Of a DNA stretch of 37,820 bases, positions 15,775 to 24,327 are shown piece by piece; the first letter of the stretch is position 1; each line of letters begins with the position of its first letter. The position numbers and the translations under genes are program-made. This DNA is from a virus, in IMG/VR virus record IMGVR_UViG_3300048928_000325, positions 1 through 37,820 of that record. One strand, 5' to 3'. The notes under the pieces were generated by a model, which was not told the DNA's origin, searched no databases, and worked only from the letters and a program-made list of their open reading frames with translations.

Positions 15775-16129
15775 AGATTCCACCCCCAACCTGTTGCGGG
15801 CCCAGCTCCTCCACCTCAAGCAGGGTGAACCGACGCTTCCCGTTCATGTCGGCGACCCTACGCACCCGATAGATCGTGTCACCGTGAACAACTTCATGAG
15901 ACTCACTCATTCCCTTCAGGTAGTAGAAGGTCACCCGATGAGTGATCTTCACATCGGTCTGGACACCGTTCGCGTAAACAGCGGTACCGACAGGTTCGAT
16001 CTTTGCCCACCGTCTTTTCTGATCGGTGAACAACGAGTCGAGCCCCTGATCCGGCGCTGGGATGTCGATCCTCAACCTCAAGGTGATACGCCGGTCCAAC
16101 TCTCCAGCACTGGGCTCGCGCATGGCCAT
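15767..16129 (-). CDS. Head closure / head-tail joining protein (SPP1 gp16/HK97 gp9-like)
   Basis: 120 residues. The pattern ELDRRITLRLRIDIPAPDQG, then a Trp-Ala-Lys-Ile stretch, then THRVTFYYLKGMSESHEVVH and IYRVRRVADMNGKRRFTLLE is that of the phage head-tail joining family PF05521. It plugs the portal after packaging. Two nucleotides separate it from the connector gene upstream. Confidence 0.82.
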   Translation of the reverse strand: MAMREPSAGELDRRITLRLRIDIPAPDQGLDSLFTDQKRRWAKIEPVGTAVYANGVQTDVKITHRVTFYYLKGMSESHEVVHGDTIYRVRRVADMNGKRRFTLLEVEELGPQQVGGGIYV

Positions 16130-16131
16130 AA

Positions 16132-16683
16132 TCAGAACCTCGGCGGTACGGTGATATCAGCCACCAGGTGATCAAGAAACGCTGACGGCAATTCGGCCAA
16201 AGTCTGACCCACCAGGAACATCTCCGGATGACGGTAGATGGTCGCTGCCGCCATCAGTAGCCAGTTGCGGACGCCCGGGTGCAGATCAAGGTCGAGCCCG
16301 GCTTTGTAACGAATCCGCAGCCGGCCAGCGGGCCGAGCTGCTGGGAAGAACAGGAAGGATTCCCGTTGATCCTGGCGCAACTCGAACGACCCAGCATGTG
16401 CAGCCCATGTGCCATCCGCTTGCAACGCCATCACCGAGACAACCTCACTGGCCTGACCAATGTCCAACGCATTCCCGGACTGGCGTTCGGCTGGCCACTC
16501 TTCTTCGTAAACGGCACCACGAATCGACGCACCGGTCTTCGACTCGCACTGAGTGGTGACTCCCGGAATGATGATCTGTTCGATCAACTCCGGCTCCATG
16601 TCCTCCGGTTCAACCCGGCACTGAAAGGCGATCTGCGCCAGGGTCAGGACCGGATCACCGAAGTACTCGATACGGCGAGCCAT
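16132..16683 (-). CDS. Head-tail connector (gp6 / phiE125 gp8-like)
   Basis: 183 residues. LTLAQIAFQCRVEPEDMEPE at the N terminus, and the C-terminal helical part HPGVRNWLLMAAATIYRHPE, match the gp6/gp15-like connector family (phiE125 gp8 in annotations). Dodecamers attach below the portal. It precedes the closure protein as in HK97-like phages. Confidence 0.8.
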   Translation of the reverse strand: MARRIEYFGDPVLTLAQIAFQCRVEPEDMEPELIEQIIIPGVTTQCESKTGASIRGAVYEEEWPAERQSGNALDIGQASEVVSVMALQADGTWAAHAGSFELRQDQRESFLFFPAARPAGRLRIRYKAGLDLDLHPGVRNWLLMAAATIYRHPEMFLVGQTLAELPSAFLDHLVADITVPPRF

Positions 16684-16686
16684 GAC

Positions 16687-16977
16687 CTATGGCTTCTCAT
16701 CGAGTTCTGGCGGCTCCAGATCTTCCGGTTGCTCCTGCTCCGGTTGCTCTGGTTGTTCTGGCGGCAGGTCGCCATCAGCCACGGGAGGCTTCGCCGCTGT
16801 CGTTTTTTTTGCGACGCCGCCTTTACCTGCTTTTTCGGGCACAGCCTTGTCGACATACGGTTTCGCACGACCGCCCTCGATCAGCGCGTCTGCGGCCTCA
16901 ACATCAAAGCCAGCAATCTCCCCAACGGCGTAGCCGCGCCATTCCTTCTTGAAGGTGACGATTTTCTTATCGCTCAT
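16687..16977 (-). CDS. Small acidic protein with Pro-Glu-Gln tail, head region
   Basis: 96 residues. The first 45 (VTFKKEWRGYAVGEIAGFDV...AEALI-like) resemble the small domain found after capsid genes in HK97-like phages. The C-terminal half is disordered, beginning with a basic AKKTTAAK patch and ending in EQPEQPEQEQPEDLEPPE, a repeat of E-Q-P. Function is unknown. It could be a head decoration or assembly factor. Confidence 0.65.
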   Translation of the reverse strand: MSDKKIVTFKKEWRGYAVGEIAGFDVEAADALIEGGRAKPYVDKAVPEKAGKGGVAKKTTAAKPPVADGDLPPEQPEQPEQEQPEDLEPPELDEKP

Positions 16978-16999
16978 TTTGCTACTCGCTTGAATGATT

Positions 17000-17021
17000 G
17001 ACCCCGCGGGTGAGCGGGGTC
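17000..17021 (-). terminator. Strong hairpin after the capsid gene, no U tract
   Basis: GACCCCGC (17000-17007) and GCGGGGTC (17014-17021) pair perfectly around GGGTGA. Downstream on the minus strand the sequence is AATCATTC, so termination would be weak. It may protect the abundant capsid mRNA 3' end. Confidence 0.4.
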
Positions 17022-17027
17022 TGGGGA

Positions 17028-18338
17028 TTACATTCCGGCGCCCCAGGTGATGGCGGTGCCCACGGAAATAGACTCGACGTGACGCGGGCCGAAGTCGTGC
17101 TTGCTGATCACGCGGATCAATGTCTGATCGCGCTGGAACGCGCTCACTGTGTTGCCGGCACCGTCCTTGTAGGACGCTTCGGTACTGATGGCGATAGCCA
17201 AGGTCGTGTCCTCACCGATGTAGCAGTCAGCGAAGTTCACGAAGTAGATTTCGGATTCGTTGCCGCCGACGCCAAGGTTGACCGGTACTTGAGTGGTCAG
17301 TGCCACCGGATAGCCCTTCAACATGCCGCCGTCGATTTCCGGATAGGCCTTGTTCCCGTTGCCGTCGCGCAACGATTGCAGCCAGCGGATGGTGCGCGGC
17401 GCCATGATCCAGCCGCAACCGGCTAGGTCCACGTTGGCACCTTCCAGGCGCAGCATCATACCGCCCAGGTACAGGTCAACAATGGCGAGCGTTGCACCAG
17501 CAGGCGCACCCATCACGTTGCCAGGCAGGGCCCAGTAGCGCAGGCCTTTCGGGAGCGATCCAGTACCAGCACCGCGGATGAAGTGAAGGTCTTCCGACAA
17601 GCCCATGCTGACCGCCAGGTCACTGCTGACCTGGGAGTCGATGCGCGGGTTGACGCCCGCATACGCCAACAGGTCATTGGAAATTGGCACGATCGCGGCG
17701 GCCTTCTTGGCGGAAAGCTTGAGGTCACCGAGTTGCATATCGGTGATCGCAATATCTTCCTCGGTACCCAGGTAAGTCACCTGAGTATTGCCCAGCACGC
17801 GAGGCATGGTCAGGTTGCCGTTGTTCAACGGCAGGCTGATTGCGCCCATCTTGCGCACCACGGACTTTGGCCGCAGTGATTCAATGACACTGGTACTGAA
17901 ATTCTCTGGTACCAGCACACCGCCGGAACCTGGGGTAACAGTAGAAAGTGCCATATGCACATCGACGCCGTAACCGCCCGTCTTGGCCATTTCAGCAGCG
18001 ACCTGCTGATTGCCGCCGGCCTGGACCATCAAGCGCACCATTTGCGCCATCGCGATACCCGGCTTAGTTGGTTCACTATGAGTACTGATATGGGTGGGGG
18101 AGCCTTTGTTACCCTGCGCGCTTTCCTCGACAGGTACCGCAGCCGCTGCCGCGATTCGCTCGGCGCTCTCGGCGCGAGTGATCTTTGCGGTCATTTCGTT
18201 GATCTGAGTTTCCAGCTGCGCAAACTGCGCGAGCTGCTCGACGGTGAGGCTAGCGCCGCCGGCCTCGATCTGGGCAAGTGCCTGGACCTGGGTCACCAGC
18301 TGGGCGCGTTCGCTACGCATTTGAAGTACAAGGGACAT
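17028..18338 (-). CDS. Major capsid protein, HK97 fold
   Basis: 436 residues from ATG 18338 with AGGAGG 5 nt upstream. The first about 90 residues are a helical delta-domain scaffold (RSERAQLVTQVQALAQIEAG). The mature shell protein probably begins near residue 100, where the sequence turns to SPTHISTHSEPTKPGIAMAQ. The core has STVTPGSGGVLVPENFSTSV and ILRPKSVVRKMGAISLP-like segments typical of HK97 capsids. The order protease then capsid supports proteolytic maturation. Confidence 0.93.
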   Translation of the reverse strand: MSLVLQMRSERAQLVTQVQALAQIEAGGASLTVEQLAQFAQLETQINEMTAKITRAESAERIAAAAAVPVEESAQGNKGSPTHISTHSEPTKPGIAMAQMVRLMVQAGGNQQVAAEMAKTGGYGVDVHMALSTVTPGSGGVLVPENFSTSVIESLRPKSVVRKMGAISLPLNNGNLTMPRVLGNTQVTYLGTEEDIAITDMQLGDLKLSAKKAAAIVPISNDLLAYAGVNPRIDSQVSSDLAVSMGLSEDLHFIRGAGTGSLPKGLRYWALPGNVMGAPAGATLAIVDLYLGGMMLRLEGANVDLAGCGWIMAPRTIRWLQSLRDGNGNKAYPEIDGGMLKGYPVALTTQVPVNLGVGGNESEIYFVNFADCYIGEDTTLAIAISTEASYKDGAGNTVSAFQRDQTLIRVISKHDFGPRHVESISVGTAITWGAGM

Positions 18339-18354
18339 GGTGCCTCCTGGGCAT

Positions 18355-18377
18355 AAAAAAACCCGCACATGGCGGGC
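18355..18377 (-). terminator. Intrinsic terminator between protease and capsid genes
   Basis: ACCCGC and GCGGG (18362-18366 with 18372-18376) form a short stem around ACATG. Seven A residues at 18355-18361 make a U tract on the minus strand. It is directly upstream of the capsid ribosome-binding site. Confidence 0.65.
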
Positions 18378-18400
18378 TTCGACGAGTGCCGCGAACGCGG

Positions 18401-19345
18401 TCAGCTCAGTGTTTGAAGATTCAGTGCAGCGGCACGGACCGCGATGCGGCCGCCCTGGCGATTCGCCCGGCTCAACGCAACTGAGTGGGAAAGGTCATCA
18501 ACAGCCTGTTGCGGGCTCTGCATGCGGTCAGCCAGGCCGGCACTGATGCCCGCCTGTCCGCGATACAACCCCGCCTCCGTAGCCATGACCTGCTGTACAG
18601 ATAGCCCCCGGTACTCGGCAACCGCGTTGACGAAGAGCTGATAGCTCTCTTGCACCACATCGTTGAGGTACTTAAGCGACTGATCGCTCAAGGGTTCGTG
18701 AGGGCTGAGGTCGTTTTTGTGGGCACCGGCAAACACCGTGGTCACCTTCACGCCCATGCCCTCCTCCATCTTGGACCGGTCCATGTGACTGGCGATGACG
18801 CCGATGGAGCCGACGCCACTGGTCTGGCTCACCACCAGCTCACTACAGGCCGAGCCGAGCAGGTAGCCGCCACTGTAGGCCATGAAATTGACGATTCCGG
18901 TGATGGGCTTCTGCTGGGCCATCGCGTGGATATCGGCCGCCAGCTCAAAAGCCCCCACGGCGGAACCGCCAGGGCTGTCGATGTCCAGCACGATCCGCTC
19001 GACCATGGGGTCAGCAACTGCGTTTCGAATCTGCCCGCGCAGCTGTTCATAGCTAGTCATCGTTTCGCACATGCCGATATGGCTTCCGCGACTCACCAAC
19101 ACACCGCTGACCGGAATCACCTCGATACCGGTGCGGGCGATAGCAGTGCGGCGCTCGTCTTCCCGCTGTGCGATGCGGTCCATACCGTCATCCGACCACA
19201 GGCCCGCAGTGCCTTGGGCACCGATGTTGACGATGTTCAAGCTCATCACCTGGTTGGCCCAGCGAACGCCCAGGTCCAACATATCAGGCATCACCAACAG
19301 CGGCTGGTTGAACAGCAGGCTGGAGGCTCTCAAGTAGTTTTTCAT
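18401..19345 (-). CDS. Prohead maturation protease, S49/SppA-ClpP fold
   Basis: 314 residues. IEVIPVSGVLVSRGS, ERIVLDIDSPGGSAVGAFEL, and NFMAYSGGYLLGSACSELVV are S49 family blocks. The catalytic Ser is in AYSGGY (about residue 157), and the general-base Lys lies in the HMDRSKMEEGMG segment after SQTSGVGSIGVIA. Lambda gpC belongs to this group. It cleaves the capsid scaffold. The start overlaps the portal stop (ATGA). Confidence 0.9.
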   Translation of the reverse strand: MKNYLRASSLLFNQPLLVMPDMLDLGVRWANQVMSLNIVNIGAQGTAGLWSDDGMDRIAQREDERRTAIARTGIEVIPVSGVLVSRGSHIGMCETMTSYEQLRGQIRNAVADPMVERIVLDIDSPGGSAVGAFELAADIHAMAQQKPITGIVNFMAYSGGYLLGSACSELVVSQTSGVGSIGVIASHMDRSKMEEGMGVKVTTVFAGAHKNDLSPHEPLSDQSLKYLNDVVQESYQLFVNAVAEYRGLSVQQVMATEAGLYRGQAGISAGLADRMQSPQQAVDDLSHSVALSRANRQGGRIAVRAAALNLQTLS

Positions 19346-20613
19346 TGCGCCAGAATCCTCTCGATTTCCGCGTGCTGCATTTCAAGTTGAGCGCGCACAG
19401 CGGGATTGGTCAGGTCGGCGCCGGACTTACCTGCATCCACCATGTTCAGTGGCTGCAGGTAGATTTCGCCACCAGGTACCGGCGGCATGTTTTCCAGGCG
19501 CCGAATGTCGTTGACGCTGAGCCAACCCCACTGCCGTCCGATGGCATAGGCTTCGTAGCGGCTCTTTTGATCGCCACGCAACAAACCGGAGAGGTTGAAC
19601 TCGATGAAGTAGTTGCGCCGGTCGGCGGGCAACAGGAAGTCGCGCATCATCGATTGTTCGTGACGCTTGACCCAGGGCAGCAACGCGAACACCACGAACT
19701 GAATCATCAGTTGCTCAAGGGTGTTGTAGTTGGACTTCTCCAGGTCATTGACCATGGGCAACGGGATCTTGTAGATGCGGGCGATATCGGTACCGGTGGT
19801 TTTGAGGATCCCCAGCACCTCGGCATCGACGTTGTTCATGGAGACGGGCTTGAAGGTCATACCCTCTTGTAGCAAGGCCACCTTCTTGGCGTTGTCCATG
19901 CCGCCGAACTTTTGGCCCCACTGGTCAACGATTTTGTCGATGCTGCCCTGATCCTTGATTGCGGGAGCTTCACGCGGCCGCTCGATTACGCCTGAGACGG
20001 TCACGCCGTTGGCGAAGCTCTTGCCCGTGTATTGCCTGACGGCTTGGGCAAGCCCCAGGGATTCGGCGTGCACCTCAATTGGTGACAGCCCCACGTAGTG
20101 GTTCGTGCTGAACCACCGTACGTGATGGACCATTCGCATCGGCAGCGCTTCACCACCTCCGATCCGGTAGTACGGCAGCATGTCGCCGCCCTTGAGCACC
20201 TGCACCTTGTCGTTGCACAGCGGCCAGAGCGCCACAACGTTGCCGTCGTCTCGTCGGTCGATGAAGCTGTAACCGTTGCCCCGCAAGCCGGCGGCGCCCT
20301 GCATGCACTCCATGAATTCATACGGAGTCTGAAAACCGTTCGGCTGGTACCGAAGCACGTCATATGCCGGATGGTTGATAGCCGCTTCGCGCTGGCCTTT
20401 GTCCATGCGTTTGTACATCTCGCAAGGCAGCTGCCCCATAGTCTCGGCCAGCAGCGTGACGCAGTTTTGCAGGATCGGGAGACCCAACGCTGATTCGGGC
20501 GTGACCTTCACTCCGGAGCTGTTGCGGCCGCTGCCGATCAAGCCGCGCCAGAAGCCGCTGCCAGTTTCCGTCAGATTGCCGCGACCCTCGCCGAGCACGC
20601 TTGAAAAGAACAT
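19342..20613 (-). CDS. Portal protein, HK97 type
   Basis: 423 residues from ATG 20613 (AAGGAGG 6 nt upstream; the longer open frame is rejected). HPAYDVLRYQPNGFQTPYEF, the VEVHAESLGLAQAV-like helix and RIYKIPLPMVNDLEKSNYNT followed by LPWVKRHEQSM are typical of phage portal PF04860. It forms the dodecameric DNA gate. The C terminus (EMQHAEIERILAQ) overlaps the protease start. Confidence 0.92.
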   Translation of the reverse strand: MFFSSVLGEGRGNLTETGSGFWRGLIGSGRNSSGVKVTPESALGLPILQNCVTLLAETMGQLPCEMYKRMDKGQREAAINHPAYDVLRYQPNGFQTPYEFMECMQGAAGLRGNGYSFIDRRDDGNVVALWPLCNDKVQVLKGGDMLPYYRIGGGEALPMRMVHHVRWFSTNHYVGLSPIEVHAESLGLAQAVRQYTGKSFANGVTVSGVIERPREAPAIKDQGSIDKIVDQWGQKFGGMDNAKKVALLQEGMTFKPVSMNNVDAEVLGILKTTGTDIARIYKIPLPMVNDLEKSNYNTLEQLMIQFVVFALLPWVKRHEQSMMRDFLLPADRRNYFIEFNLSGLLRGDQKSRYEAYAIGRQWGWLSVNDIRRLENMPPVPGGEIYLQPLNMVDAGKSGADLTNPAVRAQLEMQHAEIERILAQ

Positions 20614-20615
20614 GC

Positions 20616-20801
20616 TCAACCTCCTTGAGGTTTGGATTTCGCTCTCAATGCGGCAGATGCTCGATCTGCAAGGAATGACCAGCCCATTAAGCCAGCGCCC
20701 GCGACAATGCAGGCCGCCGGATCGCTGAACATTGACACGCCGTACACCAACAGCACGAAGCCCGGCACACCGGCCACCCATGACAAGATGCTCAATCTCA
20801 T
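20616..20801 (-). CDS. Small two-helix membrane protein between terminase and portal
   Basis: 61 residues starting MRLSILSWVAGVPGFVLLVY. Two hydrophobic segments (about 5-22 and 27-45) are followed by a basic tail (AALRAKSKPQGG). Its ATG overlaps the TerL stop (ATGA), and it ends 2 nt before the portal start, so it is co-translated. No family is recognised; a membrane-anchored accessory is likely. Confidence 0.65.
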   Translation of the reverse strand: MRLSILSWVAGVPGFVLLVYGVSMFSDPAACIVAGAGLMGWSFLADRASAALRAKSKPQGG

Positions 20802-22612
20802 ATACCCGCCCCTTCGTCGTAGATAGATTTGCCACTCGGTCCAGCAGCTTTGCTGCTGATTCCGACGGCCATGATGGATGCGACGATGCCGTCGATCCGA
20901 CCAGTCGCTTTGGCCTTGTCGGCCTTCCGGTTGTTTGCTGGATCGGAAACGATCACCGCATTGCCGGCGCACCAGGTCATTACCGGATTGCCGTCGTGAC
21001 GCAGGGTTTCAACTGTCTCGCTTTCGATAACCTCCCAGTCAGCGGGATCAAGATCGATCACGTCCTGTTCAGGGGCCAGGCCCAGCAAGCGCCGCTCAAA
21101 CTCATCTACCGCCGGCCCCATGTCCTTGTAGCCCTGGCCGAAGCCCACCATCTCCGGTAGCGAGATGTCATATTCGGACATCAGCTGCAGCAGGTCTTCA
21201 ATGCGCCACCGGTCATAGGCGATGCGTTCGACGTCGAAGTACGCACAGATCGTGACCAGGCGACGCAGCACATGCAGCTTGCTGATGGCCCTGCCCGGCG
21301 TCGTTTCAAGGTGCCCATCCTTAACCCACATGGCATAGGGCACCTTGTCTCGATCCTCACGCCCTTGCAGGTCATCATCCGGAATCCAGAAGTACGGCAG
21401 CAGCCGCCAGTGCGGGTCGTGCGGAGCCGGCCAGAAAATGAGAACGAATGCGGTCAAGTCCGTGGTGCTGGCCAGATCGAGCCCACCGACGCAGCGGCGG
21501 TTCCTGAGTAGCCGCATTGGCACACGCTCTTCAGCCTGCTTCCAAACACCCCAAGAAATCCATGGGGCATCGGCCTGCGTCCATTCGCAGAAGTTGAGAC
21601 GACGCACCACCGACTCCTGAGCCGGCAACCCTCGAGCCGACTGGACCTGCTCACGCAGATACTTGCGTCCAGGGATTCCATCGGTCTGCCCTTCTGCGAT
21701 GTAGTCGAGCGAGGGGTTGACCTTTGGCCAGCAGGCCTCGTCTTTGAATGGGTCATCACCTTCATCCAGAGAACAGATGAATGCGAAGAAGCTGTCGTCA
21801 TCTTCAATGGCTGCGCAGATCCGCACGCCCAGGTCGTGGTATTGACCGCAGACTGTCTTCTTATCGGAACCACTGTTAGTGATCATCACCACCATGGCTT
21901 TGCGTCGGTTCTTGGTACCGGCGCGCATCATGTTTACGGTGGCGGCGCTCTTGTGTTCGTGCACTTCATCAAGCAAGCCGATGTGTGGTCGAGGGCCTGA
22001 CTTGCCTTCGTCGGCGCTGATGGGCCGGAAGAAGGAGTTGGTCTTTTCGTAAAACAGGTTCCAAACTTTTTCGTCGCGACCAGACTGCACCAGGCGCGAG
22101 CGAAGATTGCGAGACATGTCGACCATCGACACGGCATCACGAAACAGGATCATTGCCTGATCGCGCTTGGTGGCCGCCGCGTAAATTTCGGCGCGCTGTT
22201 CACCGTCGGCGACCAACCCGTAAAGGCCGATCCCGGCGACCAGCGGGCTTTTTCCAGAGCCTTTTCCTGTCTCGATGTAGCCCAATCGGAAGCGGCGATA
22301 ACCATCAACGGTCATCCAGCCAAACAAACTACCGACGACAAAGGCTTGCCAAGGAGCCAGAAGAAACGGCATGCCTTCGTAGTCACCGCCGTTGAGGCAA
22401 AGCACATCCTCGAAAAAGCCAATTGCGCGGTTGGCATTTTCCAAATCCCAAATCAAACCACGTGCAGGCCCATGCTCCAAGTCGCGAAGGTGGCGTTTAC
22501 AGGCGTTACGAACATTGGGACCGCCGACGATATCGCCAGCCAGTACGGCAAGGGCAAAGGCAGTGACGCGATCATCAGCGGAAATACTTGTCTGCGGCGT
22601 CTCGTTGTTCAT
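20798..22612 (-). CDS. Terminase large subunit
   Basis: 604 residues. Walker A is GKGSGKS (about residue 118) and Walker B is IGLLDEVHEH (about 214). The nuclease domain opens with GGLDLASTTDLTAFVLIFWP (about 375-395), giving its first Asp. It is the P27/HK97-type motor that pairs with the small subunit encoded just before and overlapping it. ATG 22612 lies inside the TerS 3' end; GTG 22627 is a possible alternative. Confidence 0.93.
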   Translation of the reverse strand: MNNETPQTSISADDRVTAFALAVLAGDIVGGPNVRNACKRHLRDLEHGPARGLIWDLENANRAIGFFEDVLCLNGGDYEGMPFLLAPWQAFVVGSLFGWMTVDGYRRFRLGYIETGKGSGKSPLVAGIGLYGLVADGEQRAEIYAAATKRDQAMILFRDAVSMVDMSRNLRSRLVQSGRDEKVWNLFYEKTNSFFRPISADEGKSGPRPHIGLLDEVHEHKSAATVNMMRAGTKNRRKAMVVMITNSGSDKKTVCGQYHDLGVRICAAIEDDDSFFAFICSLDEGDDPFKDEACWPKVNPSLDYIAEGQTDGIPGRKYLREQVQSARGLPAQESVVRRLNFCEWTQADAPWISWGVWKQAEERVPMRLLRNRRCVGGLDLASTTDLTAFVLIFWPAPHDPHWRLLPYFWIPDDDLQGREDRDKVPYAMWVKDGHLETTPGRAISKLHVLRRLVTICAYFDVERIAYDRWRIEDLLQLMSEYDISLPEMVGFGQGYKDMGPAVDEFERRLLGLAPEQDVIDLDPADWEVIESETVETLRHDGNPVMTWCAGNAVIVSDPANNRKADKAKATGRIDGIVASIMAVGISSKAAGPSGKSIYDEGAGI

Positions 22613-23108
22613 TAGGGAAGAGCTCACCTTGCGGCGGCGGTGCCGTTTTCAGATTGCGCCGGGACATCGGCGAAAGGCCGAACTGCGCACCAGCTGCGTT
22701 GGCACGCTTTTCCGCGTCGTTCGCCAGTTGCCGAAGGACGTGCATCTGCTGCGCGCCGGTTTTGAAGGTCTGGATGTCGCCGCCCAATTCATCAGCGGAC
22801 TCAACATTCCGCTTAGCAATCAGCCGCTGGTAGCGCCGCCAGTCCGCCGTCGCCTGGCAATAAGTTGCCAGCGCCATCGAATCCAGCTGCGAAACGATAC
22901 CGAGGGAGATCAATGCGGGGACCAACTGCTCCCATTCCGCAACTGCCTCTGTCGAAAGGACATCCGGCATTGGCGGTGCCCCCACGGGTACCGCCGGTGT
23001 TGTGGCCTCTGCAATCAGGTCATCAAGATTTTCCCGGCCCCGATTTCCCTGCAAAAGTTTGAGCACCGCTGGTTTTCCAGGGCGACCTGAGTTTCCGTTT
23101 CCGGCCAT
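22575..23108 (-). CDS. Terminase small subunit, P27 family
   Basis: 177 residues from ATG 23108 (AGGG 7 nt upstream). The N terminus GNGNSGRPGKPAVLKLLQGN is the standard P27 signature. VAEWEQLVPALISLGIVSQL and the helical ALATYCQATADWRRYQRLIA follow. It recognises the packaging site. The gene order HNH-TerS-TerL is that of cos-type HK97-like phages. Confidence 0.9.
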   Translation of the reverse strand: MAGNGNSGRPGKPAVLKLLQGNRGRENLDDLIAEATTPAVPVGAPPMPDVLSTEAVAEWEQLVPALISLGIVSQLDSMALATYCQATADWRRYQRLIAKRNVESADELGGDIQTFKTGAQQMHVLRQLANDAEKRANAAGAQFGLSPMSRRNLKTAPPPQGELFPNEQRDAADKYFR

Positions 23109-23261
23109 AAATAACCCTGCCTGTTCATACCCCCCTCCCCTCATTTTTCCCGACTTTGCGAAGCGAGGGGGGCGAGCGGTCTAGAAGGAAGTCCGAATGA
23201 AGTTTTTCACCCCCCCTACCCTCGGGGTTGTGCCATTTTTTGGTGCGCCGATGGCAGCTGG
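23109..23261. other. Non-coding gap between HNH and TerS genes, candidate cos region
   Basis: About 150 bp with homopolymeric C runs (CCCCCCTCCCCTC near 23131 and a second C run near 23205) and a complementary GAGGGGGGCGAG near 23165. In HK97-like phages with an HNH gene next to terS the cohesive-end site often lies here. No overhang can be deduced from sequence alone. Confidence 0.3.
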
Positions 23262-23630
23262 TCACCGGTTCCAGTGGTGGCCCGGGTCGGCGGGACGGCC
23301 ATCTGCACCGCAGCCAGGGAGCCGACCACTCTTCTCCAGCCGCTGCTTGGTCGAGTCATGGCAGAACTTGCACAGGCTCGCCCAGTTCTTCGGGTTCCAG
23401 AACAGCTTCCATGCGGCCTTGATACGCACCGGATCGCCACTATCCTTGGCGTCCTTCAGCTTCGGCGCGATCTTGTGGTCAACGATGGTCGCTGCCACTG
23501 GCCGTTGATCTGTCGAACACATGGTGCAATAGGGATGCTGACGCAGGTGGCCATCGCGAGACTTCTGCCACTTGTACCCATAACCACGCTCGGTACTACT
23601 GCCACGTCGGTCATCCGAAACCTTGCTCAT
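23262..23630 (-). CDS. HNH endonuclease of the packaging module
   Basis: 122 residues from ATG 23630. RGYGYKWQKSRDGHLRQHPY, then the zinc cysteines YCTMC, then the His motif TIVDHKIAPKL, Asn in NPKNWASLCKFCHDSTKQ complete the beta-beta-alpha HNH fold with CxxC pairs. HNH proteins adjacent to terminase are required for cos cleavage in HK97-type phages. Its start overlaps the holin stop (TGATG). Confidence 0.88.
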   Translation of the reverse strand: MSKVSDDRRGSSTERGYGYKWQKSRDGHLRQHPYCTMCSTDQRPVAATIVDHKIAPKLKDAKDSGDPVRIKAAWKLFWNPKNWASLCKFCHDSTKQRLEKSGRLPGCGADGRPADPGHHWNR

Positions 23631-23920
23631 CAGCCCATCTTCCATACACGTGCCAGGTTGCCCGAGCTTTTGCAGACAGACCCAACGAACACCGCGAGCA
23701 GGACCACCAACGGCCAAGAGTTATACGGCATGACCAACTGCCCTTTGCCGATGTACCCCGCAGCAGAACCAGCCGCGACCATCACCAGCCAAGCGAGGCA
23801 ACTCATGTTCCGACGGAACCGAGCACCTTGCCGCTTGAACGTAAACAGTCGAACGAACAACGCGACACACAACCAGAACGTCACCTGCGTGAGGACCTGC
23901 TGCAATAGTTGACTATCCAT
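23630..23920 (-). CDS. Holin-like protein, three membrane segments
   Basis: 96 residues from ATG 23920. Hydrophobic segments lie at about 10-25 (VTFWLCVALFVRLF), 38-58 (SCLAWLVMVAAGSAAGYI) and 68-82 (WPLVVLLAVFVGSV), with basic stretches between them. This is the small three-TM holin type common in Pseudomonas phages. Its start overlaps the end of another membrane protein gene, suggesting a holin/antiholin or two-component pair. Confidence 0.75.
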   Translation of the reverse strand: MDSQLLQQVLTQVTFWLCVALFVRLFTFKRQGARFRRNMSCLAWLVMVAAGSAAGYIGKGQLVMPYNSWPLVVLLAVFVGSVCKSSGNLARVWKMG

Positions 23921-24266
23921 CCTGCCTCCCTTGCTGTTCAGCAATGAGGCCGCGCCGCTTGATGACGGCCAGTGCAACGGTGACGACCACAACCGAAGCA
24001 CCGAACGCCGCTGGCCCGGTGTACTTGAATGGCCTGGTGCCGAACATCTCAACCTCGGCCATGCCAGGGGCGAACATGTAACCCATCACGAAAGAAACGA
24101 GCAGGAACAGAACGCGCTTCCATACGGGCAATTCCTCGGTCGTGGTGAAGAAGACCAACGAGCCAGCCAGCGCGCCGATCACTGCGAGCATGTCAACGCC
24201 CGCTAGAAGGCCAGTAGCAGCCAATCCCACACCACCGGCCACGACAATAGTTGCCGGCTCGCTCAT
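23913..24266 (-). CDS. Second holin-like membrane protein, first gene of the late operon
   Basis: 117 residues with three to four hydrophobic stretches (IVVAGGVGLAATGLLAGVDM, LAVIGALAGSLVFF, VLFLLVSFVMGYMF, FGASVVVVTVALAVI) and a charged tail. It resembles putative phage holins seen at the head of late operons. GGAG is 8 nt upstream. The overlap with the next gene indicates coupling. Confidence 0.72.
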   Translation of the reverse strand: MSEPATIVVAGGVGLAATGLLAGVDMLAVIGALAGSLVFFTTTEELPVWKRVLFLLVSFVMGYMFAPGMAEVEMFGTRPFKYTGPAAFGASVVVVTVALAVIKRRGLIAEQQGRQDG

Positions 24267-24307
24267 GCTGATTCTCCATTGCAGACACCCATCGGGCCGA
24301 AAATAAA

Positions 24308-24327
24308 AACCCCGCCGAAGCGGGGTT
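24308..24327 (-). terminator. Intrinsic terminator in front of the late operon (tR'-like)
   Basis: AACCCCGC pairs with GCGGGGTT around CGAA. The minus strand then runs TTTTTATTTT. Lying between the Q-like gene and the first late gene, it matches the place of lambda tR', which Q antitermination overcomes. Confidence 0.75.

Noticed and set aside
20614-20835. N-terminal extension of the portal protein
   Set aside because: The open frame continues upstream but overlaps a coupled membrane-protein gene and reads Cys/Arg-rich non-portal sequence. AAGGAGG 6 nt before ATG 20613 fixes the start.
2492-24266. An R-type tailocin cluster rather than a phage
   Set aside because: A PrtR gene, a PrtN-like gene and a contractile tail next to mutS are all present, but so are terminase, portal, protease, capsid, replication genes and integrase. 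This is a full prophage beside, not identical with, the tailocin locus.
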